A stretch of DNA of 64,000 bases from Neckera pumila (GCA_963969595.1 OZ018408.1:8491823-8555822); one strand, 5' to 3'. Counted from the first letter of the stretch, positions 1 through 12,066 are shown. Notes: generated by a model not told the origin, from the letters alone. Made by a program: numbers and translations.

Positions 1-923
1 TAGAAAACTTTCACTCAATGCTCAAATGAGTGGATTAATGATTTTTTATTTTTACTTTTCCAAAAAGGTACAAAATAGAGTCTACTTCTACACCCAATTT
101 GAATTCGATGCATATAAGCTTCCATTGATTTTTGGAAGGTGCTCAAGTGCAACGTGCCTGCTACGTTATGAAAAGTACACCTAATAATATTTTGTAAGCT
201 TCAACCACGTTATCTATTGGAGCAACAAGTTGAAAATAAGTTTTGTGATTACATAACAAAATCCGATCTACTAAAAGTCATAGTCTAAATTTAGTGTGCT
301 ATTTTACTAATGACAAACTCTTTGAATTATATGCTTTTTGGTGCATTGCAATAATTAATGTATGAACAAGAATGTATAAAGGGGCAAATTTGAGAACACA
401 AAGGTACATAAAATGTTCAAAAATAACCATTCTTTAAGTCAATCAGAAGCTAACCTAGGCAATGAGGTCCCCTTCCTTGAAAAATTGTCATCTAAGCAAA
501 TCCAAATATGTCTTTTTGTGAGATTCCAATTTTGTAATTCTTTTGCACTTTGAAGGAGTTCTATTGTTAAAATTCTCTTTGAATAACATTATTTTCTCAA
601 TAAAATCAAATCAAAAAAATTCTCTACATTAATTGACAATTGTTAAGCAATTGCAAAGCCAATTCATTGCAAAATTTAGTATGCTTGATTATAGAAGGGA
701 ATTGATCGTTTTTAAGTAAAATGATCAAATTCCTACATATAATTGTTCTTGCTCCAATTTTTATGATTGAATGTAGAGTGATGAATAAGAATCTGTTAAC
801 TTTTTTACACCTACCTGCAACTTCAATTGCAAAAGTAATAAGGTTAATGACTTAATGTTATAAATATTTCAACCCCTGTGAATCTAATTTTTCTAGTTTT
901 TTTGCAACTCCATCTTCTTGAAG
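1..923. other. AT-rich stretch without a recognisable gene
   Basis: Stop codons are dense in all frames. I see no exon-like open stretch, RNA gene or transposon end before the inverted-repeat element that begins near 924. Confidence 0.6.
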
Positions 924-1198
924 CATTAGAAGAGATTTGAGGCCTCTAAAATACCGCAAGTTATCTTGCAATCCTACAATGTTCCTAGACTGCGGGAACG
1001 TAAAATAATTGTTGGCTGATGTGGCCGAGAATGTGCCACTTCATTTTTAGAAAAAAAAAAAAAAAAAAAAAAAAATTGGCCTAAAATGATATTTGGGAGA
1101 AAAAAATTTGACAGCCCGTATCGGTTGTTCATAGAATCTGGCCAAATTTGAAAACGGGCCTGAAATGGCCCTCCAATGCCCTCAAATCTCCCCTAATG
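924..1198. mobile_element. MITE, CATTAG family, copy 1
   Basis: The left end reads CATTAGAAGAGATTTGAGG and the right end is its inverted counterpart (CCTCAAATCTCCCCTAATG, near 1180-1198). The interior holds a segment with gtggc...tgtgccac followed by a poly-A run at 1050-1075. The hexamer CTTGAA lies just outside the left end (917-922) and again at 1200-1205, a plausible target duplication. Two more copies with the same ends and the same internal gtgccac segment lie at 35908-36184 and 50642-51058. There is no coding capacity. Confidence 0.75.
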
Positions 1199-1291
1199 CC
1201 TTGAAGTTGAAGATTGTATGATTAGAGTATCTTTAGAAAATGTCCAAAATATACTTTTGAAATACTCAAAGAAGTCTTGGGCATTTAAATA

Positions 1292-1370
1292 TTAAACCCT
1301 AAAGGACCACAAAGCCACCAAATGGCTTATGTAACATTGTTTTTTGTACCCTTGGTTCTTTAGGGGTTAA
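1292..1370. mobile_element. Short TTAA-ended inverted repeat
   Basis: A 79-bp unit starts TTAAACCCTAAAGGACCA and ends TGGTTCTTTAGGGGTTAA, so both ends are inverted copies carrying TTAA. The ends match the longer TTAA elements at 21275-22249 and 23700-24643. It is probably a heavily deleted derivative of that family. Confidence 0.5.
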
Positions 1371-1566
1371 GAAACCTTTGTATGTATGTTAGTTACTTGG
1401 AATAGTAAAAGTGTATAGTTTTCCATATTTGTTTCATTTGTAAGGCTATATATGGTTGGAAAACATTACTTTAATGTTTGCCTTATTGTGAATATGAAGA
1501 AATTGTTGATAAATGCACTATTTTTCCAACCATATGCCTTACAATACATAAAATCAAAAAATTGAA

Positions 1567-1640
1567 GAGAAATAGAGAGAGAGATATAGAGAGAGAGAGA
1601 TAAAGAGAGAGATAGAGAGAGATAGAGAGATAGATAGACT
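1567..1640. repeat. GA-rich microsatellite
   Basis: This is an imperfect purine run of gagagaga and gagata units. It has no coding or structural sign beyond simple-sequence expansion. Confidence 0.85.
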
Positions 1641-1781
1641 TACTAGTATTCCAACTTGGTGTGATTTAAAGTTCGTAAATTTGGTAGATTACCATAGTTT
1701 TGGGACACACTATTAGGTGAAGTCAATGTAGTTTCTTTAGTTTTCAATTTCAAGATGCTAACCTCATGTATAAATTTGAGT

Positions 1782-2530
1782 TTAACCACTAAAGCTCCAT
1801 GACTATGTTTTCATCAAAATCATTCAAAAACTGTCGTTTTTTGAACAAGAACCAAATTTTTGAAAAGAAACTTTTTTTTACCACGTAACTGTAGTGACTT
1901 GTAGTATACTGAGTTGAGAAAATGTGGTAAAAGTTCCAGAAATTTCCACTATGTGGATTGCAAGATATAAGCATTTAAATTCACTAAAATCATTCTTTTA
2001 TCCTACAAATAACAGGGTAGCTGCACTTCACAAGCTTACTTTTCTATGAAAAGATGTCCAAAATGGTGGTGCTTCTATAGATTCTTTTTCCTAAATAAGT
2101 TGGGCACATGCTTGAAAATTTTCACATCATTTGGATTTGTACAACATATAGAAGAAAAATAGTAAGCAGGTATTATTAGAGAATGATTCAAAATATAAAA
2201 TTGTTAAAAATTTAGTTATGGAAATGAATAATGCCAATCCCAATGGTGGAAATATTGTAATACACAATCTACATTCTATGAGTGTTTTTTTTTTAAAAGT
2301 ATTGAAAACTAAATAAGATAAATTACTTCACAGTTTATTTTAGAGTAGAAAATCTATAACTGCCCGCAGACAAAAAATCCTCATTACTTTTGATTCACTG
2401 ATCAAAATGAAATGATTCAAAGCTTTCCGCGTGTACATAATTCTTGAAAATTTTAATTTTTGAAAAAAGTGATTCATATTTTATTTTCCAGGACTGTCCA
2501 TTTATGAAAAAAGTAACATATTAGGCCTGA
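1782..2530. mobile_element. Diverged copy of the TTAA element family
   Basis: The left end reads TTAACCACTAAAGCTCCA, close to the ends of the TTAA elements. The interior (for example 'ccactatgtggattgcaa' near 1946 and 'gtccaaaatggtggt' near 2056) recurs at about 52990-53130, and related text occurs in the copies at 23700-24643 and 32253-34114. No clear right terminus is visible, so this copy is probably truncated. It has no coding capacity. Confidence 0.5.
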
Positions 2531-2649
2531 AATTTTGACTCATATTTCCAAATATCTTGTTGTAGATAGCCTAGTTGTATTGAAGTTTTAATTTTTTTTT
2601 TAATGTAATTTGGTGAGTTTTTGAGTGTGTTTGTTGAGTTTTTGTCATC

Positions 2650-4170
2650 TTTGTGTACCAATTTGGGGTTCTTTGTATATGTTTTTACCAAGTTGGAGTG
2701 TAGTTTGTAAATATGTTTTTACTTTAGTCAGCCCAATTAGGAGTTTATTTGTGATTAGCTGAAGTGATGGTTTGCCTTGCTGGTCAATCAGGTTGTTGGT
2801 GATTGAGTCCTAGTTGGCGGGTACTTCGTGAGTCTGAGTGGTAGTTCAATTAGTGAGTCGTTGAATTCGTATGAGATTCTTAATGGTGTGAGTTTTTGTG
2901 AAATTCCGAGTCGGTTGGCTAACTGTCAGCCGGCTTGGTCCCTATTTGGTCCATCTTTCCAAGTTGGAAGGACCCAATATCGAGTAAGCATGCTGCGTGT
3001 CCCAGCCGAGTAGAGCTAAGTAATTTCTTGTGTGTCTGTGTGTGAGTGTGAGTGAGTTGGAGAATGTTTGTCTGTGCTAATTGGGTGTCAGTTTGTCATG
3101 GAGGAGAGTTGAGTCCGAATGGGGTGTTACAAGTGTGATTTCCTAGTCAGGTCTGTGTCTGTGTCTGTTCTGGAGTCCAAATTGGGTCAATATGTTTGAC
3201 TGTATCTGTGTCCTAGTTTGGATGCTTGCGTGCCAGTGCATGGCGGTGTTATGAGCAGAGTGGTGAAGATGTGGCGATCTGAGTTTTCCAAGTTGGTAGT
3301 TGAAGCTGATAAGTTTAGCAAGCCCAATTTGGAAATTATAGAGTGATGGCAATGAAGTGTAGTAATTGGAGATTAAAAGTGGAGTTTAATTGCTAGATCC
3401 TAAAGTTGATGTTGAGTAGTATTGCTAAATCTGTAATGGTGATTTAATCACCAAATTGGAAATTAATATGAGTACATTTTTAGCCCAATTTGTATGATGT
3501 TTGAGCGTCTATGAAGTTTTTAATGTTGAATCCTAATTGTATGAATGTATGGAATTGCAGTGTTATTAAGATTAGTGATGAGCAAATTGGAAATTATTTG
3601 CACATGTATGTTTGTTTGATCCAAGTTGGGTTTGTGAATGTCATTGTAGTATAAATTAAGAGAGTCCAAATTGTAAATCAATCAAGTGATTTATGTAGTG
3701 TTTAATGTATGCTTGCTGGATAAGGATTGGTTATATGTTAAGTCCAAGTCGGGATGTATGAGAGACCACTGTCCAAATTGGAATTTATATAGAGCTTGAA
3801 TGCTGTTTGCTGTGTGTCCAATTTGGTTCGTGATTTGTGAGTAAGATTATATGCTGGATGACCAAATGGGATGTGGAAGTTGAAAAGTCCAACTGGGCAG
3901 AGAAGAATGTGTGGTTCCCAAATTGGAAGGCATGGCTGGTTTGACTAGAAAGTAGTCAATTCCTGATTGTGTGTGATAAGACGGGTCCGAATTGGAAAAG
4001 GGTGCTGCGGAAGCTAGATAGTCCGAATGGGAAGCTGTGCAGTCAATCTGTGGGACTGAGTTTAGGTGTCCAAGTTGGAAAGATAAAAGGAGTTCAAAGT
4101 AAAAAGATGAAAGAATAAAAATAAATAAAAGAAAGAAACTAAAGATGGAAGAAGAACCAATTTGGGAGAA
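2650..4170. repeat. Irregular array of CCAAnTTGG palindromes
   Basis: About two dozen copies of the palindromic word CCAA(A/G/T)TTGG and close variants (ccaagttgga, ccaaattgga, cccaatttgg, gtccgaatgg) are spread over 1.5 kb at irregular intervals of roughly 20-100 bp. Examples lie at 2658, 2688, 2959, 3288, 3323, 3452, 3772, 3917, 3988, 4069 and 4157. The sequence between copies differs, so this is not a simple tandem repeat. It is richer in G and T than its surroundings. There is no convincing open frame; the small open frames at 2828-3013 and 3143-3352 are not supported. Confidence 0.6.
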
Positions 4171-4814
4171 GTTCTTATCCTTGTGGCCTTTAAGAGTGGA
4201 GTGTCAAATCTAGCAATTAGATGTTACCGCGTAAGAAAAACAATTATGCTTGTGGTTAAGGAACAAATTTTCTTTATATTTTCTATAATTGCAATGACTC
4301 ATTTAGTAATTAGAAGTATCCCTATTTTATAGCCTCCCTTGGAACAAACTTTACTATTAGCCTTGGGTTTTGTTTAAATATAATTTGACAACCAAAGCTT
4401 ATCTACACATGTCCAAATATCATATCCAAATACTTAGTGTATATGATAGATATTCTTTGTCCCCACCTTCTATTAAAATTTGGGCAAAAAATATGGAAAT
4501 CTCTAGTCACACATACTTATCCAAAATATCCATGGAGCCAAAAAACACATGTTGATCCTTTAGAAATTAAGAGTCTAAAGGTCAGTAACTTAAATTGTTG
4601 GTGATTTGGGTAATTTTTAAAATAGGCACTTATTAAACCCTAAAGGACTGCAACTTTTGTAGCCCAAAACTATTTTGAAATACTTGTATCCCAGGCAAGA
4701 CTAAAATCTTCATCTATATTTATTCTTTTACAAGTCCAAAGATACTTAGGATCCTTTAGTTAACTTGTTTCAATACATTGTCCCAAAATTTTACTGATGA
4801 GTCGTCAATCACAA

Positions 4815-4845
4815 CACTAGTAGAAAAATCATGACCAAATCAACA
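4815..4845. repeat. Possible isolated CACTA terminus
   Basis: CACTAGTAGAAAAATCATGA resembles the outer end of plant CACTA transposons. I found no matching inverted end nearby, so it may be a solo remnant. It lies about 70 bp beyond the end of the transposase fragment at 4887. Confidence 0.3.
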
Positions 4846-4886
4846 AAAAATCAACTGATTTCTATTCATTTTTGTTGTTTAGAGCA

Positions 4887-5640
4887 CTATAAGGACTTTC
4901 TGTAAAAGTCAACAAAATGACTGGAAATAAGATGCACTCCGGTTTGATCGGTGTTCACAACTAAAGTAGGACCAATGTTCTGAGCTTTGATGAGGTAAGC
5001 AACTCTTTGTGACATGTAAAGTCCTTCTTCTTGCCAATTTCGAGGAAGCTTTTTTGCTGCTGTAGTTGCCACCCTATAGGACCATTTGAGTTCCTTCTTG
5101 ATGAATGCTCTTGTCCATTCAATGCTAACCTTGAAACTTGTACGTTGTTCACTTCGAAGCAAACTAGGTTCCTTCTTTAAAATAACACCTTTAATAAGTC
5201 CACTTATTGAACTTGCAAACAATGAAACCCCTGCTTGTTTATGTAACTTCAGTAGGGTAAGAATTTCTTCTTTTAAAGGAGGATATTTGGAAAGAATAGG
5301 ACAATGTTGACTTCTACTAACAAATGCTGAAGATCCAACATGAACATGATTTTTATAATTTTCTTTCAACATACCAATAGGAATAAACCATTCATATAAA
5401 AAACCTCTTGAAAGTTTATCATAAATGCAATTTGTTTCCCCTCGCTTCTTGTACATTGCACGCAAGAAATGCAAAGCATTGTTAAGATTTCTATAAAGTT
5501 TTACTGCATCAAAGATTGGATTCCAAAGACAAAGAACAAACTAATTGGTATACTTGCCTCTAACCTTGACTCTTTTGGATGTTGGTGTGTCTTGAATATT
5601 TTGCACTCCATCTTCCTTCTCTTGTTTTGGTATAAATAAG
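4887..5640 (-). pseudogene. DDE transposase fragment (pogo/Tigger-like)
   Basis: On the minus strand the reading starts near 5640 with a basic segment (TPTSKRVKVRGKYTN), then crosses a TAG near 5540 (or a short gap). It stays open from 5474 to 4887 for 195 residues. The order fits an N-terminal helix-turn-helix region (YDKLSRGFLYEWF), a second helix-turn-helix-like region (EWTRAFIKKELKWSYR) and the first catalytic aspartate block, VNTDQTGVHL. Just after that aspartate the frame ends in unrelated residues and a stop, so the second Asp and the third acidic residue are missing. From family knowledge, the NTDQTG block typifies DDE superfamily transposases related to pogo/Tigger. The copy is inactive. 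No terminal repeats could be assigned to it. Confidence 0.7.
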
Positions 5641-5809
5641 ACAATGTCTATACACTTGCAAGGACGTCCAATTGGTCATTTCACTTTTGCACACTTCTTC
5701 CATTTTGAAGGTCTTTTGCACCTCCAATTGTACACTCAGTTTCGTAAAATCCCTTTGTATGCGTACCTCCATCTCATTCTTGCTAATTGGAAAGAATAAA
5801 GAGTTCAAA

Positions 5810-7570
5810 GTACTTTACTTTGCCATGGCAATGTACCTTCCAAGTACCTATACCCTACAAACAAGTATGTATCAGCAAAATCCTTGCAAGTGTCAAGACT
5901 ATTGTATAGCAGTACTTGAACAATACTGGTACTAGTACTTGAATTTGCATTTGGGTAGAAACTTTAGGTCACAATAATTGAACAATAAGAGGTTTAATTA
6001 GATGGATCTAAAAATATCCATCCGTTTGGGATGAAGATATTTTAGGTACAAGATATTCTAGGTAAGCTGCCGAATATTTTTTATTTTCTTGTATTGAATG
6101 TCAAATTTATGAAATATTATACTTGGAAGTATCGAATTTTATTTTTAAGTTAAAATAAATATTTGTCACCTGAGAGCCAAACTTGCTATCCAAGTACGGT
6201 AAATTTTGGCACATAATTAAAAAGAAACGCCCCTTTCTCTCATTTTAATGAATACGGCCTTTTTTGCAATTTGTGATGCAAAGTAGCTTGATAACAAGGT
6301 GCATTAGAGCAAGCCCAATGCTCACTTTGCACAAGGTGCTTCTTTTATACTAATTAAAAAAAATTCTCATTCCATCTAATGAGGACTTGTTAAATAAATG
6401 ATATGTATGAAAGTTAATTTTTATTATTTACATAAATTACACCATTAAAAAATGATGTATTCTAACCCCAAAATATCCGAGGCCTTTTTCTAGCTTCAAG
6501 GAATGTGCTCAAAATCAAACAAATAACCAACATTTTGATAAGTTGTATTAATTTTTGTTAATTGTAACCATACAAACACAAACTAAACATAGTAGAAATC
6601 ACATAGGAAAAGCACACACAATAACATCACTTACGGATTGAAAGACTATAATGTTTGATCATGATAGTGTTTATATTGCAAAAGTGGTTTGAAATCATTT
6701 AATCTTCATTTCACATGTCAAATCTAAAAATTTGGTCACCAAAAAACATTAAGGTTAAATGGCCTAATATGCATAACCCAATCAATTTATGGCTTCTCAA
6801 AATCTATTCAACAATTTTTTCAAATTGAATTTCAAATGTGATTTTGTCTCCAAGATCTATTGTATTTGAGGCTCATTTCCAAGAGTCCTCAACACTATGG
6901 AAAGTCATTATTGCAATGGACACCCTTGCACAAAATCTTGAATAAGAAAATTATAATCATTTGCTTTCAAAATTGGATCTTGGGTGCTAAAAATAGACTT
7001 AAAAAAGAATTCCCATTTTAAAATGACCTATTAAAAATAGTAGCTTGATTAGGTTTGATTTAACTTAAAAGTGTTGTTGAAACCTAAATTTGGTGCATTG
7101 AGCATTTAGAGGTTTAAATGTATAGAAGTCAAAAAACTCTTTTAAAAATTTTGAATTTTTTTTAAACAAGTGTGATACTTGCACCAAAACAAGTTGACAA
7201 TTTGTTGACAAAAGCTACTTTCAAATAATTCTGGCAATTCTAAAGTGCATGAATACTTATTAGAACCACTGTAGCTTGTTGGAAAAATACAAAATGAATA
7301 CAAACATGCATTTGTCTTCCAAAAAGAAATCTAGAACCTACTTGTTTGGAAAAAATCTAGAATCTATTTTGTTATAGAAATATGAAATGAATCAGTGGCA
7401 CTGCTTTGTTTTGAAAAAAATTGGAATCCAAAATCTAACTTATTTCCAAAAATAGAAAAGCACCTAGCCCATCATTATATTTCAAAATAAATGCATATCA
7501 TCATTATACATCCACATTTTACAAGTAGTATATTAAACAACTGAAACTTTTTTTAGGTTTCTTCAATTTC
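5810..7570. other. AT-rich spacer without a recognisable gene
   Basis: Only short open frames occur and none has splice sites or a composition that suggests coding. I see no clear terminal repeats. Confidence 0.55.
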
Positions 7571-7577
7571 AAATTCT

Positions 7578-9080
7578 CTAAAATTTGATCATACAATTTT
7601 GGTTGTTTTTGTCTTTATCTCTTCTAGTTTCATCTAGTTCTTCTGTCATTCTTTCAAAAGAATCTAAAACATATTTTTTTGTGTAGAGAGCAACTCCCAT
7701 TTGAGAAAATCCGCCATTTGCTACCATTTCATGTTTTACATTTCTTGAATCTAATAAAAACATAGATCTAGTCTTGGATTTGATGTAGTATCCATAATCA
7801 TGTAGGCAAAACTCTCCACCTTGTTTTTGGATTCCATATGGATACTTGGTAAATAATAATAAGGAAATAAACAATCAGGATTTGAAATAGACGTATCTTT
7901 GTCATATTGATGAATAAGATGTAAATATAAATCATCTTTTTAAAACAAAATTTACAAATGTTAAAGTTAGATATCATCAAAAAAGTTGAAACTAAATACT
8001 TAATATCAATGTTGAACTTTTAAAAATACAAAACAATTTGATACTTAAATATTAAGCGAATTACCTTTAGTAAACCACATAATAAATCCCATATTAGTAT
8101 CACCTCTAAATCTTCATGCGGTGATATCCAATAGTTTTTAGTTATGTCCAAATGGGAAAATGATGTATCTCCTATTCGGCCATATTTTCTTAGAATTGTT
8201 GCAGGATACAACATTTCCAACAACTGTATCCAAGATGAAAATGCAGGTTGTAAAAGTTTATATACATCAGTGGTAAATAATTCTCTAAGCTTATGAATTT
8301 CTTCCACTGATGGGTTTTTATTGTGGTTTTTCCTGTTTGTTTGTTTGTGCATATTTATAAACATGGATAAAAAACAAAGAATTATATTCAGAAAATTGTT
8401 GTAATAGTGAATTTCAATTAACATCATTAATGTAATTATTTTTATGAAACTTGGAATGAACAATATAGTAACATTTCTCTAATTTCAAATGAACTAGTGT
8501 GGCCTTGTGCCGTTGGCCCAATTTTCATCTACTCCCGGTTCCACTCCTGGTTCTACTTCCGATTCTACTCCCAATTCTACTTCCGGTTCCACTCCCAGTA
8601 CCAAGAACGCCACCAAAATCAAAGTAAAAGTAATTTTCTAATTTTTTAATCAATAAATACTTTGAAATTCAATAACTTTTGCACAACCGCTCCAAACGCC
8701 ACGAAACCAAGCCGGTGCACCCCTCCTCCGCGAGAGCTTTCCGATGGTACCAAGCACGCGGCCGGGGGACGCACGGTCAGGAAGTTGTCCACGCTACAAA
8801 CAAAACAAAACAAAACAAAACAAACAAACAAACAAACAAACAAACAAACAAACAAACAAACAAACAAACAAACAAACAAACAAACAAACAAACAGCCTGA
8901 TTTAAGGTATTGATTATTTTGCAATATATAAAATTGGTATACTATGATTGAGGAGGAAGTTACTTACATGGCTGGCTTGTCGATGTAATAATCATGCTGC
9001 CAACCAATCATAACCATGTCTCCACTACCATTAGGAAAAATTTCAACCCCCGAAAGGGCTACTTCAAGATTGTTCTCCAT
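7578..9080 (-). CDS. Putative 2OG-Fe(II) oxygenase, TET/JBP-like, three exons
   Basis: Exons 8968-9080, 8065-8332 and 7578-7844 join in frame to 215 codons plus a stop. The donors are AT|gtaagt and AAG|gtaatt and the acceptors acag|G and ccaag|T. The ATG at 9080 is the first in exon 1. Residues 108-114 read SPHEDLE, giving an HxD pair (His110, Asp112). GGEFCLHDYGYY follows at 136-147, and KHEM places a distal histidine at 165, then GVALYTKK at 177-184. That order (HxD, GGe-F strand, His, last strand) is that of TET/JBP-family dioxygenases, which oxidise 5-methylpyrimidines in DNA. The basic residue expected about ten positions after the distal His is a Gln (175), so catalysis is uncertain. 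The protein is short, and further 5' exons may be missing. It could belong to a transposon, as TET/JBP genes do in fungi. The family call is an inference; the exon structure is read directly. Confidence 0.5.
8531..8604. repeat. 12-bp minisatellite in intron 1
   Basis: About six imperfect copies of a 12-bp unit resembling ctcccggttcca/ctacttccgatt lie inside the first intron of the oxygenase-like gene (8333-8967). Confidence 0.75.
8797..8894. repeat. (AAAC)n microsatellite
   Basis: A run of aaaac followed by aaac units of about 98 bp, also inside intron 1 of the gene at 7578-9080. It produces spurious open frames rich in NKQT on one strand and VCLF on the other. Confidence 0.95.
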
Positions 9081-9095
9081 TATTGGGAATAGGAA

Positions 9096-9163
9096 CTTAA
9101 AAAAATTAAAAAAAAATTAAAAAAAATTAAAAAAAAATTAAAAAAAATTAAAAAACTAAAAAA
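9096..9163. repeat. A-rich (AAAAAATT)n tract
   Basis: About seven units of attaaaaaa lie just upstream of the start codon of the oxygenase-like gene. This is low-complexity sequence in its presumed 5' region. Confidence 0.9.
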
Positions 9164-9656
9164 CCGGCCCCGGCTTGGTGGCTTGCATGTACAGGCTAGG
9201 TAGCCAACAGCCTGCCTGCATAGGCCAGGCGGCCAAGCCTGGCTGGTCCTTTCTATTTTTCTTAAATCCATTTGTCTTCAAGTGACATGGCAGTTTCCCC
9301 ATTACCTCAGCTACCCATGTGTGGCTCTTTTTTTTAGTTCAATGAAGCTTCCAAGTTTGAGAACTTGTAAATAACTTGTAGCCCTTTTGAAGCCTCATTG
9401 CTCTTCTAATGCTCTTGTCTTTTCCTTGTTCAACCAACCCTCTTTGCTTGTATGTAAAGTCCAAAAGATCATAATACTATTGACACTTTTGACTTGAAAA
9501 AGATCTATCAACATATATTCCTAAAATTTTCTCTTCGTCCATAAGCACACATGACTCAGATAATTTAGTCATTTTCAAAATGTCAAATTTAGAACTACAA
9601 CTTTGTAATTTTATACATTTTATAACTTTGTTTACAATTTTAGGAATTGTGATACA

Positions 9657-9910
9657 TACACAAAATAGTGAAATTAGGTTGTCTAGTGAATTAGGTTGCC
9701 TTACCTGAGATAAATTACCTCATGGATCAATGCTTGTTCCACGTGGAGGCGCATGCCATTTTTTGAACCAGGCCTTGAATTGGTTCACATATCTATGCCA
9801 TACACATAGCTCTAAAATGAATGCATCATCGTACAAAAGCAATGAATATTTCTATAGTGTGGATTGTTGAGAAATTAGTGTAGGGCAACCTAATTTCACT
9901 ATTTTGTGTA
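9657..9910. mobile_element. MITE with perfect 25-bp inverted ends
   Basis: The left end starts TACACAAAATAGTGAAATTA (9657-9681) and its exact inverse complement closes the element at 9886-9910. Both ends carry TA outermost, which could be a TA target duplication as in mariner-type MITEs. The interior is non-coding. The superfamily cannot be assigned from this alone. Confidence 0.75.
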
Positions 9911-11575
9911 GTGCTTGTAAATTCTGTATATCTTCATTAAGGATATTATTATTATTACAGTTGATTTGTTTTTTTCCTTCAATTTTTTCTCTTAAATTTT
10001 TTTCCACGGTACATTTGTGTTTTGTTCCCCCCTGGTCAAATTAAAGATAAAAGACAGATTATACAAAAATTATATATCTATATTTCAAGAGTCATAAATG
10101 AATAGAAAATTACATGGAAATTTATATGAAGTTTATTGATATAATTTAAAGTAAAAGAACTTACAAAAAAATAAATCATTTGATTAAAAAAAATTTGAAA
10201 TGATTTATTTCCAAAAAATTTAAATAAAATTTAAAATGAAAGATTATTGAGAGTGAATGCTATAATTATTATTTATTTTTAATATTTTGTATTTATTTTA
10301 TTAGGTTATTTCTATTTTACTTCCATTTCATTTTTACAATTTCTAACTATAATACATTTTTATTGTTTTATATTTACTTTTCTATTTTTTTTTTCTATTA
10401 TTTTTCTATTTTCTAAATAAAATTTAATTATTATTATATTTTCACTTTTCTATTTTATCTCTAATTTAAAATTATACTTATTAAATTAATTATATTTTTA
10501 TTATTTTATCTTTATTTTTCTATTATATGTCATATGTCATATTTTATTCTTTATAAATTAAAAACATTTTCTAATATTTAATTTGAACTTCAATTTTTGT
10601 ATTTTATTTATATCTCAATTTTAATTTTATAGTTCTATATTTATGCTTATTATTTTATATACGGAGCTAGTATAAAAAAAATACACTTTAAATATTTTAA
10701 ATTAATTTTCATTTGCAAGTCATTTTTTTCTTTTTCTTTCTATTAAGATCTTTGTGTATTATCTACATATTTGTGCTATTTTTTTCTATCAATTTTTGTT
10801 AAAGATATTTTTGTTCGATGTATTTGGATAATAAATATTTTGTAGGATATTCTATTATCTCAATATGCATCTTCTTATAATATTTCTAGAAGGATTGATT
10901 TATAAGGAATTGAAAAGATATGTAATGTATTTTAAAGACTTTTTAGTTGTTGACAAGAAAAACTAAAGCAATTGGAGGCAATTTCTAGCAATTTTTAGAC
11001 ATCAGGTGAATAGTTAACCAAAATTTTACATTTTATCAACAAAAAAAACTTTCTTTCATATGTCAAGGGTTAGAAATATGTCCAATTAAACTATAATCTC
11101 CATTGCTACTGGAACCTCTTGAGAAAATTCTTTTTGCTATTTTCATGTATTTATTTTGAGTTTTGCACCATAAATGATTACAATTATAATTTGTTACAAA
11201 ACAAATTGAAATTTCTTAGAGTCATATACAATTTGTAGTTTCATGTAATAAATATGCAGAATTGATATTTGAACACTACCTCATAGGCTACATTTAGCTT
11301 CAACATGATGTTGGACTAATTGACAATGCATCTCTTGCATAAGGGGTTAAACCATTCTGTTGATAGTACGTAATTAATTTCTTGATTTTGGACCTGTCTT
11401 TCTGCTTAGATATGCTCTATGGGGAGATCACTATTTTTATAATACTAAAATAATTTTGGCTTGTTGGGGAGTATCTTAGAGTAGCCTTGGTCATATAATT
11501 TGCTTATATACTTTGAATCTTGTCAACATATCATGAAACCATAAACAACAAAAGCGTATTACATCTCAACAGATT
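9911..11575. other. Very AT-rich spacer
   Basis: The stretch 10150-10900 is almost entirely A and T with no open frames. I see nothing coding and no clear repeat ends. Confidence 0.6.
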
Positions 11576-11578
11576 ACA

Positions 11579-12066
11579 ATGTCACAAATTCACAAATCCA
11601 ATCACAAACTATGCTGCCTACATACTATTCAAGCTCGGTTCATTGTCCAATGGCATGCTCAATTGAGCTTCTTCCGTCCCCCGTCTGATTTGGCCATGTT
11701 CCAATTGGGGTCCTCCCTCCATCTGCCTACTGCTGGGCCTCCTATTCCTGGCTGGCTAGAGATTCAGATCTGCTGCTGGTGTGTGCAGGCAGGGCAGGGC
11801 AGGCACACGCGCAAGTCTCTGACACACACTCCGGCTTCAATGGACCACGTGGTAATTTTGCCCCTTCCATACCAGATGTCTTGTCAAAGATTTTTGAAGC
11901 TCTTAGAAAGGCACTGTTTAAATCTCCAGTAATTTTTGATGATCTTGCATTGATGAGCACGCGTGGCCTTCAAAGTTGGAAAGAGCATAATCACCTCCTA
12001 GCAAGATCTAACGGTATTGTCCAACTCCTGAACAATCCAGAAGTGTGCGGCTTCATTACGGGCTAG
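11579..12066 (+). other. GC-richer island with unassigned open frames
   Basis: Two overlapping forward frames of 117 and 95 codons occupy a locally GC-rich patch. The second (11779-12066) ends in an exon-like stretch, KIFEALRKALFKSPVIFDDL. I do not recognise either product. The patch could be a captured gene fragment or an exon of an unknown gene. It lies about 400 bp before a 25-bp tandem array and close to two CACTA elements. Confidence 0.25.

Noticed and set aside
8646..8924. Open frames with long Cys/Val/Leu/Phe or Asn/Lys/Gln/Thr repeats
   Set aside because: They are translations of the AAAC microsatellite and lie in an intron of the minus-strand gene.
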